A stretch of 64,000 bases of DNA, from the NCBI GenBank assembly GCA_023386345.1, contig JAEWJT010000016.1, positions 465,531 through 529,530 of the forward strand, in the 5' to 3' direction. How positions within the stretch are numbered: position 1 is the stretch's first letter; each line of letters opens with the position of its first letter. Source of the stretch: Bacillota bacterium. GTDB lineage: Bacteria; Bacillota; Clostridia; Tissierellales; Sedimentibacteraceae. The notes beneath the pieces were generated by a model that had not been told where the DNA came from, did no database searches, and was given only the letters and a program-made list of their open reading frames with translations. This document shows positions 1 to 8,833 of the stretch, in pieces. The position numbers and the translations under genes are program-made.

Positions 1-381
1 TCAAGTTCCTCTAATCCTTCGGATTCTTTGATTTCTTCGGGAGATAGTATATTAGATAATAATAAAAATAATTCTCCTCAAGGTACAGAAAATAGCGGTA
101 ATACTGATAAAATAAATCCTGATGATAATAGGGTTTCATTAAATAATAAACATATTATATCATCATCAGGTGTATCAAAAATTGATAATAATTCATTAAA
201 CTTTATTTCTTCAACAGGTACATCAAAGCTTTCTACTGCTCCGACAATCTATTATTTTAATGGTAAAGGTAACGGGCATGGAATAGGAATGAGCCAGTAT
301 GGAGCAAAGAAAATGGCTGAAGATGGATATACTTATGAGCAAATTATAAAGCATTATTATACTGGAGTAGAGATTAGATGA
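1..381 (+). CDS. SpoIID/LytB-domain protein, C-terminal end (partial at window edge)
   Basis: The reading frame is open from the first base, so the gene begins outside the window. Its last about 40 residues carry the signature that closes SpoIID/LytB domains: GKGNGHGIGMSQYGAKKMA followed by a Gly-Tyr stretch and an HYYTG-x-EI end. SpoIID-family proteins act on peptidoglycan at the cell surface; SpoIID itself is a lytic transglycosylase used in engulfment during sporulation. The 85 visible residues before the signature are very rich in Ser, Asn and Asp, like a low-complexity linker, which is not typical of the compact SpoIID core. The stop codon overlaps the queA start by four bases (ATGA), suggesting translational coupling. 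The family call is firm; the exact role (SpoIID, LytB or another paralogue) cannot be decided from a fragment. Confidence 0.8.
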   Translation, partial: SSSSNPSDSLISSGDSILDNNKNNSPQGTENSGNTDKINPDDNRVSLNNKHIISSSGVSKIDNNSLNFISSTGTSKLSTAPTIYYFNGKGNGHGIGMSQYGAKKMAEDGYTYEQIIKHYYTGVEIR

Positions 382-1418
382 TAGACACAAATTTGAAAAC
401 AAACGACTTTTATTATGACTTACCAGAAGAGCTGATAGCACAAACTCCTTTAGAGGATAGAACAAATTCAAGACTTATGGTTTTGGATAAGCTAGATGGA
501 AGTATTACTCACAAGCATTTTTATGATATAGTAGATTATCTAAATTCTGGTGATTGTATAGTAATAAATGATACAAAGGTATTGCCTGCAAGGCTATATG
601 GGACAAAAAAAGATTCAAATGTTCTTATTGAGCTTCTGCTATTAAAAAGAATTGATGATAAGAATTGGGAAACTCTTGTAAAGCCGGGGAAAAAAGCAAA
701 AGAGAATACTGAAATCATATTTAAAGAGGGACTTCTCGAGGGTAAAATCACAGATGTTCTTGAAACAGGCAACAGAATTATAGAGTTTAAATATGAAGGA
801 ATATTTGAAGAAATTCTAGATGAGCTAGGCGAAATGCCTTTACCTCCATATATACATGAAAAACTAGAGGATAAAAATAGGTATCAAACAGTATATGCAA
901 GAAATGCAGGTTCTTCCGCTGCACCAACAGCAGGGCTTCATTTTACGAATGAGATAATTGAAAAATTACAAAGCAAAGGTGTAAGCATAGCAAAATTGAC
1001 ATTGCACGTTGGACTTGGTACATTTAGACCAGTTAAGGCTGAGTACATATCAGAGCATATAATGCACTCTGAATACTACGAGTTAAGTGAGGAAGAAGCA
1101 AAGAAAATAAATGATGCTAAGGCTACAGGAAAAAGAATTATAGCAGTAGGTACAACTTCTACGAGAACTCTTGAAACAATAAGTGATGAAAATGGGCATG
1201 TTAAGGCTTCCAGTGGTTGGACAGATATTTTTATATATCCTGGATATAAGTTTAGATTAATTGATGGTCTTATAACAAATTTTCATTTACCTGAATCTAC
1301 GCTTATTATGCTAGTTAGTACCTTAGCAGGCAAAGATAATACAATGAAGGCATATGAAGAAGCAGTAAAGGGAAAATATAGATTCTTTAGCTTTGGAGAT
1401 GCCATGTTTATAAAATGA
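378..1418 (+). CDS. queA: S-adenosylmethionine:tRNA ribosyltransferase-isomerase
   Basis: QueA transfers and rearranges the ribosyl part of SAM onto 7-aminomethyl-7-deazaguanine in tRNA, giving epoxyqueuosine. The 346-residue length is normal. Recognisable family blocks are the N-terminal FDYDLPEELIAQ-like stretch (here FYYDLPEELIAQTP), VINDTKVLPARL, the GSSAAPTAGLHFT block, the HVGLGTFRPV block and the C-terminal NFHLPESTLIMLVS. It overlaps the upstream SpoIID-like gene by four bases and is followed after about 90 bases by tgt, the usual queA-tgt-yajC order in Firmicutes. Function is secure from family conservation and context. Confidence 0.97.
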   Translation: MIDTNLKTNDFYYDLPEELIAQTPLEDRTNSRLMVLDKLDGSITHKHFYDIVDYLNSGDCIVINDTKVLPARLYGTKKDSNVLIELLLLKRIDDKNWETLVKPGKKAKENTEIIFKEGLLEGKITDVLETGNRIIEFKYEGIFEEILDELGEMPLPPYIHEKLEDKNRYQTVYARNAGSSAAPTAGLHFTNEIIEKLQSKGVSIAKLTLHVGLGTFRPVKAEYISEHIMHSEYYELSEEEAKKINDAKATGKRIIAVGTTSTRTLETISDENGHVKASSGWTDIFIYPGYKFRLIDGLITNFHLPESTLIMLVSTLAGKDNTMKAYEEAVKGKYRFFSFGDAMFIK

Positions 1419-1510
1419 TACAATTTTTACAAATCTAAAGTAAAGATTATGTTTTAAGCTATATAATTTATTAACGAAAGCTTAAAGGAACATGAAAGGA
1501 ATAAAATTTA

Positions 1511-2629
1511 ATGTTTAAATTTGAATTACTAAAAAAATCTGATGAATGTAAGGCAAGACTTGGCAAAATTCATACAAACCATGGAGACATAGAAACTCCA
1601 ATATTTATGCCTGTAGGAACAAAAGCCACAGTTAAAGCTATGACTCCTGAGGAATTAAAGGATATTGAAGCACAAATCATTTTGAGCAATACATACCATC
1701 TGTATCTAAGACCGGGGCATGAGCTTGTAAAGGAAGCAGGCGGACTACATAAGTTCATGAATTGGGACAGACCGATATTGACAGACAGTGGAGGATTTCA
1801 AGTGTTTAGTCTTGGAAACCTTAGGAAAATTAATGAGGAGGGTGTAGAGTTCAGGTCTCATGTAGATGGCTCTAAACACTTCATAAGTCCAGAAAAAGCA
1901 ATGGAAATACAAAATTATCTTGGCTCTGATATAATGATGGCGTTTGACGAATGTGTACCTTATCCTGCAACTTATGAATATACTAAGGCTTCTATGGAGA
2001 GAACAACAAGATGGGCGAAAAGATGTAAGGATTTTCATAAGAATACTGAAAATCAAGCACTTTTTGGAATAGTTCAAGGTGGAATGTATAAGGATTTGAG
2101 AACTGAAAGCGTAAATCAGTTAGTTGAGCTTGATTTTCCCGGTTATGCTGTAGGAGGATTAAGTGTTGGAGAGCCTAAAGATTTGATGATTGAGCTTTTG
2201 GACCATACAGTTGAACAATTACCTGAAAACAAGCCAAGATATCTTATGGGAGTAGGAAGTCCGGATTATTTGTTTGAGGCTGTTGAGAGCGGTATAGATA
2301 TGGCCGACTGCGTTATGCCGACTAGAATGGCCAGAAATGGTGCATTCATGACAAGTGCAGGGCAGGTGACAATAAAAAATGCTAAGTATACTCACGACTT
2401 TTCACCTATTGATAAAGAGTGTAATTGCTATACTTGTAAAAATTATTCAAAAGCCTATATAAGGCATCTTTTCAAAGAAAATGAGATATTAGGTGCAAGG
2501 CTAGCATCGATTCATAATTTATTTTTCTTGATTAATCTCATGAAAAATATTAGAATGAGTATTAGAGAAAATAGATTCTTAGAATACAAGAAAGAATTTT
2601 ACTCCAAGTATGGCTATGATGTAGAGTAA
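1511..2629 (+). CDS. tgt: tRNA-guanine transglycosylase
   Basis: Tgt exchanges guanine-34 of GUN-anticodon tRNAs for the queuosine precursor preQ1. The 372-residue protein has the TIM-barrel motifs DSGGFQVFSLG (substrate pocket), FGIVQGGMY and VGGLSVGEP, and the zinc site CNCYTC with a downstream His (KAYIRHLF). It follows queA and precedes yajC, so the trio is probably one transcription unit. An RBS (AAGGAAtaaaattta) precedes the ATG. Nothing is unusual in length or motifs. Confidence 0.97.
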   Translation: MFKFELLKKSDECKARLGKIHTNHGDIETPIFMPVGTKATVKAMTPEELKDIEAQIILSNTYHLYLRPGHELVKEAGGLHKFMNWDRPILTDSGGFQVFSLGNLRKINEEGVEFRSHVDGSKHFISPEKAMEIQNYLGSDIMMAFDECVPYPATYEYTKASMERTTRWAKRCKDFHKNTENQALFGIVQGGMYKDLRTESVNQLVELDFPGYAVGGLSVGEPKDLMIELLDHTVEQLPENKPRYLMGVGSPDYLFEAVESGIDMADCVMPTRMARNGAFMTSAGQVTIKNAKYTHDFSPIDKECNCYTCKNYSKAYIRHLFKENEILGARLASIHNLFFLINLMKNIRMSIRENRFLEYKKEFYSKYGYDVE

Positions 2630-2748
2630 TGTCTATATACTTATGGAGTAAATTCCACAAACAATTGATTAATAATAAATATTATATATAAGGTTCAGAG
2701 TGTTCAAAATTAGTGTAGTATTTAAAAATTAATATAATGCTAATCAAA

Positions 2749-2765
2749 GATTAGCACACTACAAA
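2749..2765 (+). promoter_or_regulatory. Small hairpin just upstream of the yajC ribosome binding site
   Basis: A 7-bp perfect inverted repeat, GCTAATC-AAA-GATTAGC, ends a few bases before the GAGGAGG ribosome binding site of yajC. It has no T-run and is not a terminator. It may stabilise the 5' end or influence translation; this is inference from position only. Confidence 0.3.
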
Positions 2766-2784
2766 CAAGAGGAGGAAAAATATT

Positions 2785-3168
2785 ATGTACAACTTAAATT
2801 TATTTGGTTTAGCAGCAGCTCCAGCAGCTGGAGCATCTCCATATACAGGCATTATAATGCTTGTTGTTATGTTTGCCGTTTTCTACTTTGTAATTATCAA
2901 ACCTCAAAAGAAAAAAGACAAAGAGGTTAAGCAAATGAGAGACAGTGCAACAGTTGGTGATGATATCATCACTATAGGAGGAATCCATGGTAAAATCGTT
3001 AAAATTGGTGATGACACTATGGTTTTAGAACTAAATCACGGAAAACAAAGAATGACTATGGCTAAATGGGCTATAGGCAGTGTTGAGAAAAAAGGTAAAG
3101 AAGTAAAGCTTAACAATGAGCTTATTGAAGAAGAAGTTTCAACAGAAATTAACGAAGAAGACAAATAA
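2785..3168 (+). CDS. yajC: Preprotein translocase accessory subunit YajC
   Basis: YajC is a small single-span membrane protein that associates with SecDF at the Sec translocon. The 127-residue product has an Ala/Gly-rich N-terminus, one hydrophobic segment at about residues 22-40 ending in FYFVIIKPQKK, and the cytoplasmic stretch GDDIITIGGIHGKIVKIGDD that defines the family. The C-terminus is acidic. The start is preceded by a strong GAGGAGG. No secD or secF follows; a terminator and a convergent gene come next. Confidence 0.95.
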   Translation: MYNLNLFGLAAAPAAGASPYTGIIMLVVMFAVFYFVIIKPQKKKDKEVKQMRDSATVGDDIITIGGIHGKIVKIGDDTMVLELNHGKQRMTMAKWAIGSVEKKGKEVKLNNELIEEEVSTEINEEDK

Positions 3169-3172
3169 AAAT

Positions 3173-3197
3173 ACAGGAGAAATCTCCTGTTTTTTAT
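3173..3197 (+). terminator. Rho-independent terminator after yajC
   Basis: Inverted repeat ACAGGAGA-AA-TCTCCTGT followed by TTTTTTATTT, immediately after the yajC stop codon. Confidence 0.9.
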
Positions 3198-3231
3198 TTG
3201 TCAAGAACAGTTGAAACATCTCCTGTATTAT

Positions 3232-4128
3232 TCATTTCCACAACTCCTTAGGATTAAAACCATAAATCTGAACTACTTCAAGATAAGGGCTGTTTGCAAT
3301 ATCCTGAGGTGTTATGAGAATACCTCCATTAGAATCTAAATCGTATCCGAATTTTTTAAACGGATACCATACCAAATGTGAACAGTGAGTTCCCGTCGGG
3401 TCAAATCCATCCTTGTATTTTGAGCTAAAAATTCCAACAGTTAATTTATATGGTACTTTATAAAGTGATTTTACTGCAAATTCAGTTATCTCATCAAGCT
3501 TTGACTGTTCCACATTTTTTAATTTTAAAAGCATAAAATTAGGATAATATCTCCAGCTATCAATGTTTGCAATTTGAGAGTCCTCACCTAACACTGCTGC
3601 TTCCAATACGTCTCCATATATTGAATCAGTAATTATTGCAGCGTGTCCATGTCTCCAGCCACCGGAATATGTGGCTCTTGTAACTAAAATATATCCATTT
3701 TCATACGGAGCAAGCTCTGTCCCAAAAACAATATTTCCATTATCATCTAACACACTTTCTTGATAGGTTATAGGTGTAATTTTTTGATAAAAGATATTGA
3801 TATCCTTAAAAAAGTTTTCTTGAAATTTGAGTATCTTATCTTTACCATTTGTTTTATCAGCTAATAAACTATCTATAGCGCTGACTCCCAATCCAGTCTG
3901 ATAAAAAATCTCTTTATAATCATCATTTGAAAGTTCGTTTTTATTTAACAAATTAACAATTGATATCTTTTCATAGTCGGGCTTTACATGTGCAAGAGGC
4001 TTAGTAAGTCTTGTCCTTACATCAATAATTAATATAATTGATGATATAACAAATAATAAAATTAATAGCTTTCTTAAAAAACTAGGTAATTTAAAAGTTT
4101 TTTTATAAATAATTTTTTCATCCCTCAT
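3232..4128 (-). CDS. Membrane-anchored YiiX-like permuted NlpC/P60 (papain-like) hydrolase
   Basis: A 298-residue protein with an N-terminal basic stretch and one membrane segment (about residues 19-36), predicting an extracytoplasmic domain. The distal half fits the YiiX/YebB-like group of circularly permuted NlpC/P60 cysteine hydrolases. The motif RHGHAAII supplies the candidate catalytic His (160 or 162) before, not after, the candidate Cys in THCSHLVWYPF (Cys249). Such enzymes act on peptidoglycan amides or lipids; the substrate here is unknown. I chose the ATG at 4128 because GGAG sits eight bases upstream; an in-frame GTG at 4137 overlaps that RBS. It is convergent with yajC and divergent from the EAL gene. 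The family assignment is by motif order and is moderately secure. Confidence 0.65.
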   Translation of the reverse strand: MRDEKIIYKKTFKLPSFLRKLLILLFVISSIILIIDVRTRLTKPLAHVKPDYEKISIVNLLNKNELSNDDYKEIFYQTGLGVSAIDSLLADKTNGKDKILKFQENFFKDINIFYQKITPITYQESVLDDNGNIVFGTELAPYENGYILVTRATYSGGWRHGHAAIITDSIYGDVLEAAVLGEDSQIANIDSWRYYPNFMLLKLKNVEQSKLDEITEFAVKSLYKVPYKLTVGIFSSKYKDGFDPTGTHCSHLVWYPFKKFGYDLDSNGGILITPQDIANSPYLEVVQIYGFNPKELWK

Positions 4129-4262
4129 AGTTATCACTCCATTGCGTGAAATAATAAATGTTTACAATTAATTTATCTTATATAGCAATTATATAATATT
4201 TGTGGCAAATTATCAAAATTTTTTTTAAAATTAATTTATTATATAATTCATGTAATTTTATA

Positions 4263-4292
4263 TTTACAATATGAGGCAAAATTTGATATAAT
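4263..4292 (+). promoter_or_regulatory. Sigma-A type promoter for the GGDEF/EAL/PAS gene
   Basis: TTTACA at 4263-4268, an 18-bp spacer and TATAAT at 4287-4292, about 44 bases upstream of the chosen start. Confidence 0.7.
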
Positions 4293-4335
4293 TAGACAAA
4301 TTAATGCTATTTTTTAAATGGAAGAAGGTGACTTT

Positions 4336-6453
4336 TTGGATAAAGCTGAGTTCGAAGATTTTAATATGAAAAAAATATGCAGCATGGAAGAATTTTATGG
4401 GAAAACTCAAGATATCTTATCGGAAAATTTTGATACAGAATATGATATCATTAGTTTAAATATTGATAGGTTTAAGGTTATAAATGATTTATATGGTACT
4501 GATGAAGGAGACAAGCTTTTAATTTACATATGCTATATTTTAAAGAGTTTAACTGATAGCGAATATGAGAGCTTTAGCAGGCTATATGCAGATAATTTTG
4601 CAATCTGCAAAATTCGTGAAGATGGATATGAGGAAAGATTTGCAAAGTCTTTAAAACATCATTTGTCAATGTATCCGTTGGATATAAACATATCAATGTG
4701 CTTTGGTATTTATAGAGTTGAAAATAGAGATTTATCTGTTTCGAGCATGTTTGACAGAGCAAATATGGCACTAAAGAGTGTAAAGGGCAGTTACAATAGA
4801 ATATACTCCTATTATGAGGAAACTCACAGAAATAGTTTGCTAGAAGAACAAGAAATAATAAATGATATGCATAACGCATTAAAAAATGGAGAATTTAAAG
4901 TTTATTATCAACCAAAATATATTCTTTCAGATACTAAATTAGCAGGAGCAGAGGCTTTAGTTCGTTGGATACATCCTAAAAAGGGAATGATTCAACCTCA
5001 AAAATTTATCCCAATATTTGAAAAGACTGGATTTATTACTGATATGGATGAATATGTTTGGGAATTTACTTGCAAATCCTTAAGAAAATGGATTGATGCT
5101 GGTTTACCTATAGTACCAATATCAGTCAATGTGTCACGTATCGATATATATAATCCAAATCTATGCAGAAACTTAAAAGCATTAATTGATAAATATAACA
5201 TACCAATAAAATTGTTAGAGCTTGAAATTACTGAAACATCTTATATGGAAAACCCAACACAGCTAATTGAAACTGTAATTAAATTAAAAAAACTTGGCTT
5301 CACGGTTGAAATGGATGATTTTGGAACAGGCTATTCTTCACTAAATATGTTAAATCAAGTTCCTGTTGATGTATTGAAGCTAGATTTAAGATTTATGAAA
5401 TCAGTAAATTCAGAAGGAAGAAGTGCTAATATTCTTAATTCAATAGTTAGTATGGCTAAATGGCTTGACCTTCCAGTAGTAGCAGAGGGAGTCGAAACAA
5501 AAGAGCAGGTAGAATTCTTAAAAAGTATAGGCTGCAACAAAGGTCAAGGCTATTATTTTGCAAAACCAATGCCTTGCAAAGACTTTGAAGAATTACTATC
5601 TACTAATGACAATCACAGCCAAACTAATGGCTATAAGCTGCCGGAAACATTCGTTGATTTACACGAGTTTTGGGATCCAAATTCACAAGTAAATATTTTA
5701 TTCAATAGTTTCATAGGAGGCTTAGGCATATTTGAATTAAAAGGAAACAATTTTGATATATTAAGGGTAAATGATAGATTTTATGAAGTTATTGATATAG
5801 ATATAGATACATTGTATAAGATGATTCCGAAATTAAGGGAATATATAAATCAAGATGACAGACTTGTATTTTACGAAAGACTTGATCAAGCAAAAAAAGA
5901 TAATGGTGAAGCTACTCTGGAATTTAGGATTACCAATATTTTAACTAATAAATTAATGTATTTATTCCTCCGCATGAGAGTAATATTAAACAGTCCTGAA
6001 AGAACTTTATTTTTAGGCTCTGTTGATAATATAACAGAGGAAAAAATAGCTCAGGAAACCTTAAAACGTAATGAAGAAAGGTATCAGCATGTTCTTGAGA
6101 TGACAGGAGATATTATATTTGAGTATGATTTACAAACTAGGAAGATGGTAAATTTTAGTAGCTTTGTTAAAGAGTTTGGTGCTGCACCATTTACATCATC
6201 ATTGATTCAATCGCTTATAGATTTTAAAATAATACAGAATAAAGATGTGAAAGAATTTACAGATACATTTATGAAAATAGTAAATGATCCTCAATGTGTG
6301 GTAAAAAGCAAATTTCAATTAAGAAATATCAATAATCAGTATAATTGGTATGCAATTTCAGCAAGAGGAATTTACGATGAAAGTAATAATTTAATAAAAA
6401 TAATTGGAGTGGTTTCCAATATAGAAGACATAAAAAATAGATTGTTGAAGTAA
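4336..6453 (+). CDS. Cyclic-di-GMP phosphodiesterase with degenerate GGDEF, EAL and PAS domains
   Basis: About 705 residues. An N-terminal GGDEF fold (roughly 20-170) keeps NIDRFKVINDLYGTDEGD, but the active-site signature reads YADNF (about residue 84) instead of GGDEF, so cyclase activity is unlikely. The EAL domain (about 180-430) is intact: GAEALVRW, an ITET metal-binding segment, DDFGTGYSS, KLDLRFMK and VAEGVET, predicting c-di-GMP hydrolysis to pGpG. Two PAS-like regions follow (about 440-560 and 575-700), placing the sensory part C-terminally, the reverse of the common order. No membrane span is seen. Start: AAGGTG lies six bases before a TTG at 4336; an in-frame ATG at 4318 has no RBS, so TTG is preferred. 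Confidence 0.88.
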   Translation: MDKAEFEDFNMKKICSMEEFYGKTQDILSENFDTEYDIISLNIDRFKVINDLYGTDEGDKLLIYICYILKSLTDSEYESFSRLYADNFAICKIREDGYEERFAKSLKHHLSMYPLDINISMCFGIYRVENRDLSVSSMFDRANMALKSVKGSYNRIYSYYEETHRNSLLEEQEIINDMHNALKNGEFKVYYQPKYILSDTKLAGAEALVRWIHPKKGMIQPQKFIPIFEKTGFITDMDEYVWEFTCKSLRKWIDAGLPIVPISVNVSRIDIYNPNLCRNLKALIDKYNIPIKLLELEITETSYMENPTQLIETVIKLKKLGFTVEMDDFGTGYSSLNMLNQVPVDVLKLDLRFMKSVNSEGRSANILNSIVSMAKWLDLPVVAEGVETKEQVEFLKSIGCNKGQGYYFAKPMPCKDFEELLSTNDNHSQTNGYKLPETFVDLHEFWDPNSQVNILFNSFIGGLGIFELKGNNFDILRVNDRFYEVIDIDIDTLYKMIPKLREYINQDDRLVFYERLDQAKKDNGEATLEFRITNILTNKLMYLFLRMRVILNSPERTLFLGSVDNITEEKIAQETLKRNEERYQHVLEMTGDIIFEYDLQTRKMVNFSSFVKEFGAAPFTSSLIQSLIDFKIIQNKDVKEFTDTFMKIVNDPQCVVKSKFQLRNINNQYNWYAISARGIYDESNNLIKIIGVVSNIEDIKNRLLK

Positions 6454-6468
6454 AGTTAAAAAATTGAA

Positions 6469-6512
6469 AAACCGTATTGTTGCAAAATATTGCAGTAGTG
6501 CGGTTTCTTCTT
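6469..6512 (+). terminator. Terminator after the EAL gene
   Basis: A 16-bp stem with several G-U pairs, AAACCGTATTGTTGCA versus TGCAGTAGTGCGGTTT, followed by CTTCTT. The T-tract is imperfect. Confidence 0.6.
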
Positions 6513-6556
6513 ACAAAATAATAAATTTTTAGCAAATTAGAGGAGTGCATAGAATT

Positions 6557-7831
6557 ATGATTTTAGATTATGCTTTAAAAGAAATAGATTTAGGCAGATT
6601 TGATGAAAGAATTATTGATATTTATGAAGATAAAGAACTTCTTGATGTTCAAAAGAATAGATATTTTAAATTATTGTCTGAATTTAAAGATTTGTTTGGA
6701 AATTGTGATGTTAATATTTTTAGCTCACCCGGAAGAACTGAAATTTGCGGAAACCATACTGATCATCAAAATGGTAGGGTATTAGCAGGAGCTATAAACT
6801 TAGACATATTATCAGTGGTTTCAAAAAGCGACGATGGAATGATTTCAATTATAACTGATGGAAAAAAACTAAATAAGATAGATATTAATTCGATAGAGAA
6901 AAGTGAATCACAAGCTGCAAATTCAGAATCTATCATTAGAGGTGTAGTGTATAGGCTTAAATTTTTAGGCTATAAAATTGGCGGATTTAATGCGTGTATA
7001 ACAAGTGATGTGCTTATAGGCTCTGGCTTATCATCTTCAGCGGCATTTGAAAATTTAATCGGCATTATAATTTCTTACCTGTACAATGATGGAAAAATAG
7101 AGCCAGTTGAGCTTGCAAAGGCTGGACAATATGCAGAAAGAGAATATTATGGCAAGCCATGTGGGCTTATGGACCAGATGGCATCAAGCATCGGAGGCTT
7201 AGTATATATAGATTTTGATGGAGAAAGAGCTTCTTATAATAAAATAAAGCTTGATTTATCAAAGCATAATTCATGCTTGTGTATAGTTGACACTAAAGCC
7301 TCACATGAAGGCTTAACAAATGAGTATGCGGCTATACCAAATGAAATGGGTAAAATTGCAAATCATTATGGAAAATCTAAGCTTCGAGATATAAATGAAG
7401 AAGTATTTTATAAAGATATAATTACTTTAAGAGAAAAATATGGCGATAGGGCTGTTCTAAGAGCTATACATTTTTTCGAAGAAAATAAAAGAGTGTGTGA
7501 ATGTGTTGAAAAATTGCAAGAAAATAATTTTATAGAATTTAAAAGCATAGTAAAAAGCTCTGGCGATAGTTCTTTTAAATATCTTCAAAATGTTTTTTCA
7601 CAGCATAATATAAATGAGCAAAGTATGTCTATTGCTTTATTTATGACTGAAAAAATACTTGGAAATCATGGAGTGTGCAGAGTGCATGGCGGAGGCTTTG
7701 CTGGTACTATACAAGCTTTTGTTGATGAGGATTATGTACAGACGTATAAACAAGGTATAGAAAGTGTATTTGGCAAAGGGGCTTGTTTAGTGCTTAAAAT
7801 ACGAAAATACGGTGCAATGCTAGTTTTATAG
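6557..7831 (+). CDS. galK: Galactokinase (GHMP kinase)
   Basis: Galactokinase phosphorylates galactose at C1, the first step of the Leloir pathway. The 424-residue protein has the galactokinase signature GRTEICGNHTDHQNG (about residues 59-73), the GHMP ATP-binding loop GSGLSSSAAFE and the C-terminal GGGFAGT. The general GHMP fold is certain; the signature points to GalK rather than mevalonate or homoserine kinase. I chose the ATG at 6557: AGAGGAG ends 11 bases upstream, whereas the in-frame GTG at 6545 lies within that RBS. Downstream, on opposite strands, are an AraC regulator and a GH4 alpha-galactosidase, suggesting use of galactosides. No galT or galE lies nearby. Confidence 0.92.
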   Translation: MILDYALKEIDLGRFDERIIDIYEDKELLDVQKNRYFKLLSEFKDLFGNCDVNIFSSPGRTEICGNHTDHQNGRVLAGAINLDILSVVSKSDDGMISIITDGKKLNKIDINSIEKSESQAANSESIIRGVVYRLKFLGYKIGGFNACITSDVLIGSGLSSSAAFENLIGIIISYLYNDGKIEPVELAKAGQYAEREYYGKPCGLMDQMASSIGGLVYIDFDGERASYNKIKLDLSKHNSCLCIVDTKASHEGLTNEYAAIPNEMGKIANHYGKSKLRDINEEVFYKDIITLREKYGDRAVLRAIHFFEENKRVCECVEKLQENNFIEFKSIVKSSGDSSFKYLQNVFSQHNINEQSMSIALFMTEKILGNHGVCRVHGGGFAGTIQAFVDEDYVQTYKQGIESVFGKGACLVLKIRKYGAMLVL

Positions 7832-7873
7832 CAAGCAATATAAATTTATTGTTATTTTCATGTAATTTTGATT

Positions 7874-7916
7874 TTAACAACTAAGAGATATTATAGCTCT
7901 TAGTTGTTAATTTTTA
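7874..7916. terminator. Bidirectional terminator between galK and the AraC regulator
   Basis: A 14-bp stem, TTAACAACTAAGAG versus CTCTTAGTTGTTAA, followed by TTTTT on the + strand. It overlaps the last codons of the convergent AraC gene. Confidence 0.85.
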
Positions 7917-8658
7917 TCCAGTTTTTTGGTGATACACCGCAAAGATTTTTAAAAGCTTTAGAGAAAACAAATATATCATCATAGCCGACCATAAAGCAGA
8001 TTTCTTTTATGCTATAATTTGCAAGCAATAGTTTTTTTGCCTCATTCATTCTCTTTTTAGTTAGATATTCTTTCATGGATATACCTTCACCTCTCTTAAA
8101 AATATTAGATAAATAGTGCCTATCAAGATTTACAACCTTAGCAATATCTTCAATATATATTTTTCTCATATAATTGTTGTTAATATAATTTTTAACAATT
8201 TCAATATGATTATCTCTCTTTTCCTTAATAAATATATATGAAAAAATAGAGAATAACTTACTGCTGAGAAATTCCTCTCTTGTTCCAAGATATTCGTTTA
8301 CACTTAACATTTCTTCAAAAACATTAGAAGGCATTTTAAATACTGGTACCTCAATGTTATCAAGTTTTTTTGCTAAATTACCATCAAAACCAATCCATAT
8401 ATAATACCAAGGCTCGTCTTTGTCTGCAACATATGTTGTTATTTCATCAGGTTTTATTAAAAAACATTCACCCTTTTTAACATAATAAGTTTCACTGGCT
8501 GTGTGAAATATTCCTTTTCCTCTAACAACATAATGTATCAAATAGTGACTTCGCTTAGCAGGTCCGAAGCTGTGGGAGCTTTTACAATATTCATATCCGC
8601 AGATTAGAGGGTTTAAATCAAAAAAAATTTTATTTTCAATTGCAAAATCTACATACAT
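7900..8658 (-). CDS. AraC-family transcriptional regulator of galactoside use
   Basis: A 252-residue two-domain activator. The N-terminal about 140 residues look like the AraC cupin sensor: SHYLIHYVVRGKG, then ECFLIKPDEITTY, and WYYIWIGFDG as in MsmR/RafR-type regulators. The C-terminal about 100 residues hold two HTH motifs, the second ending in the family signature GYDDIFVFSKAFKNLCGVSPKNW. It is divergent from the GH4 alpha-galactosidase gene 175 bases away, the usual arrangement for a local activator of melibiose or raffinose genes. The ligand is inferred from neighbours only. Confidence 0.88.
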   Translation of the reverse strand: MYVDFAIENKIFFDLNPLICGYEYCKSSHSFGPAKRSHYLIHYVVRGKGIFHTASETYYVKKGECFLIKPDEITTYVADKDEPWYYIWIGFDGNLAKKLDNIEVPVFKMPSNVFEEMLSVNEYLGTREEFLSSKLFSIFSYIFIKEKRDNHIEIVKNYINNNYMRKIYIEDIAKVVNLDRHYLSNIFKRGEGISMKEYLTKKRMNEAKKLLLANYSIKEICFMVGYDDIFVFSKAFKNLCGVSPKNWIKINN

Positions 8659-8833
8659 ATTTAACCTCCGATATCTTACATTTTAACATATTATACTTAC
8701 TTTTTACAATGTTTTTTAAATTAAATATTTTATATAATGAAAACGAAGTACATTGGACAATGATGAAATAAATATCTTAAATTGAAAAATATTATAATTT
8801 TTATTAAAAATATTTAAAAATCAGGAGGAGAAA

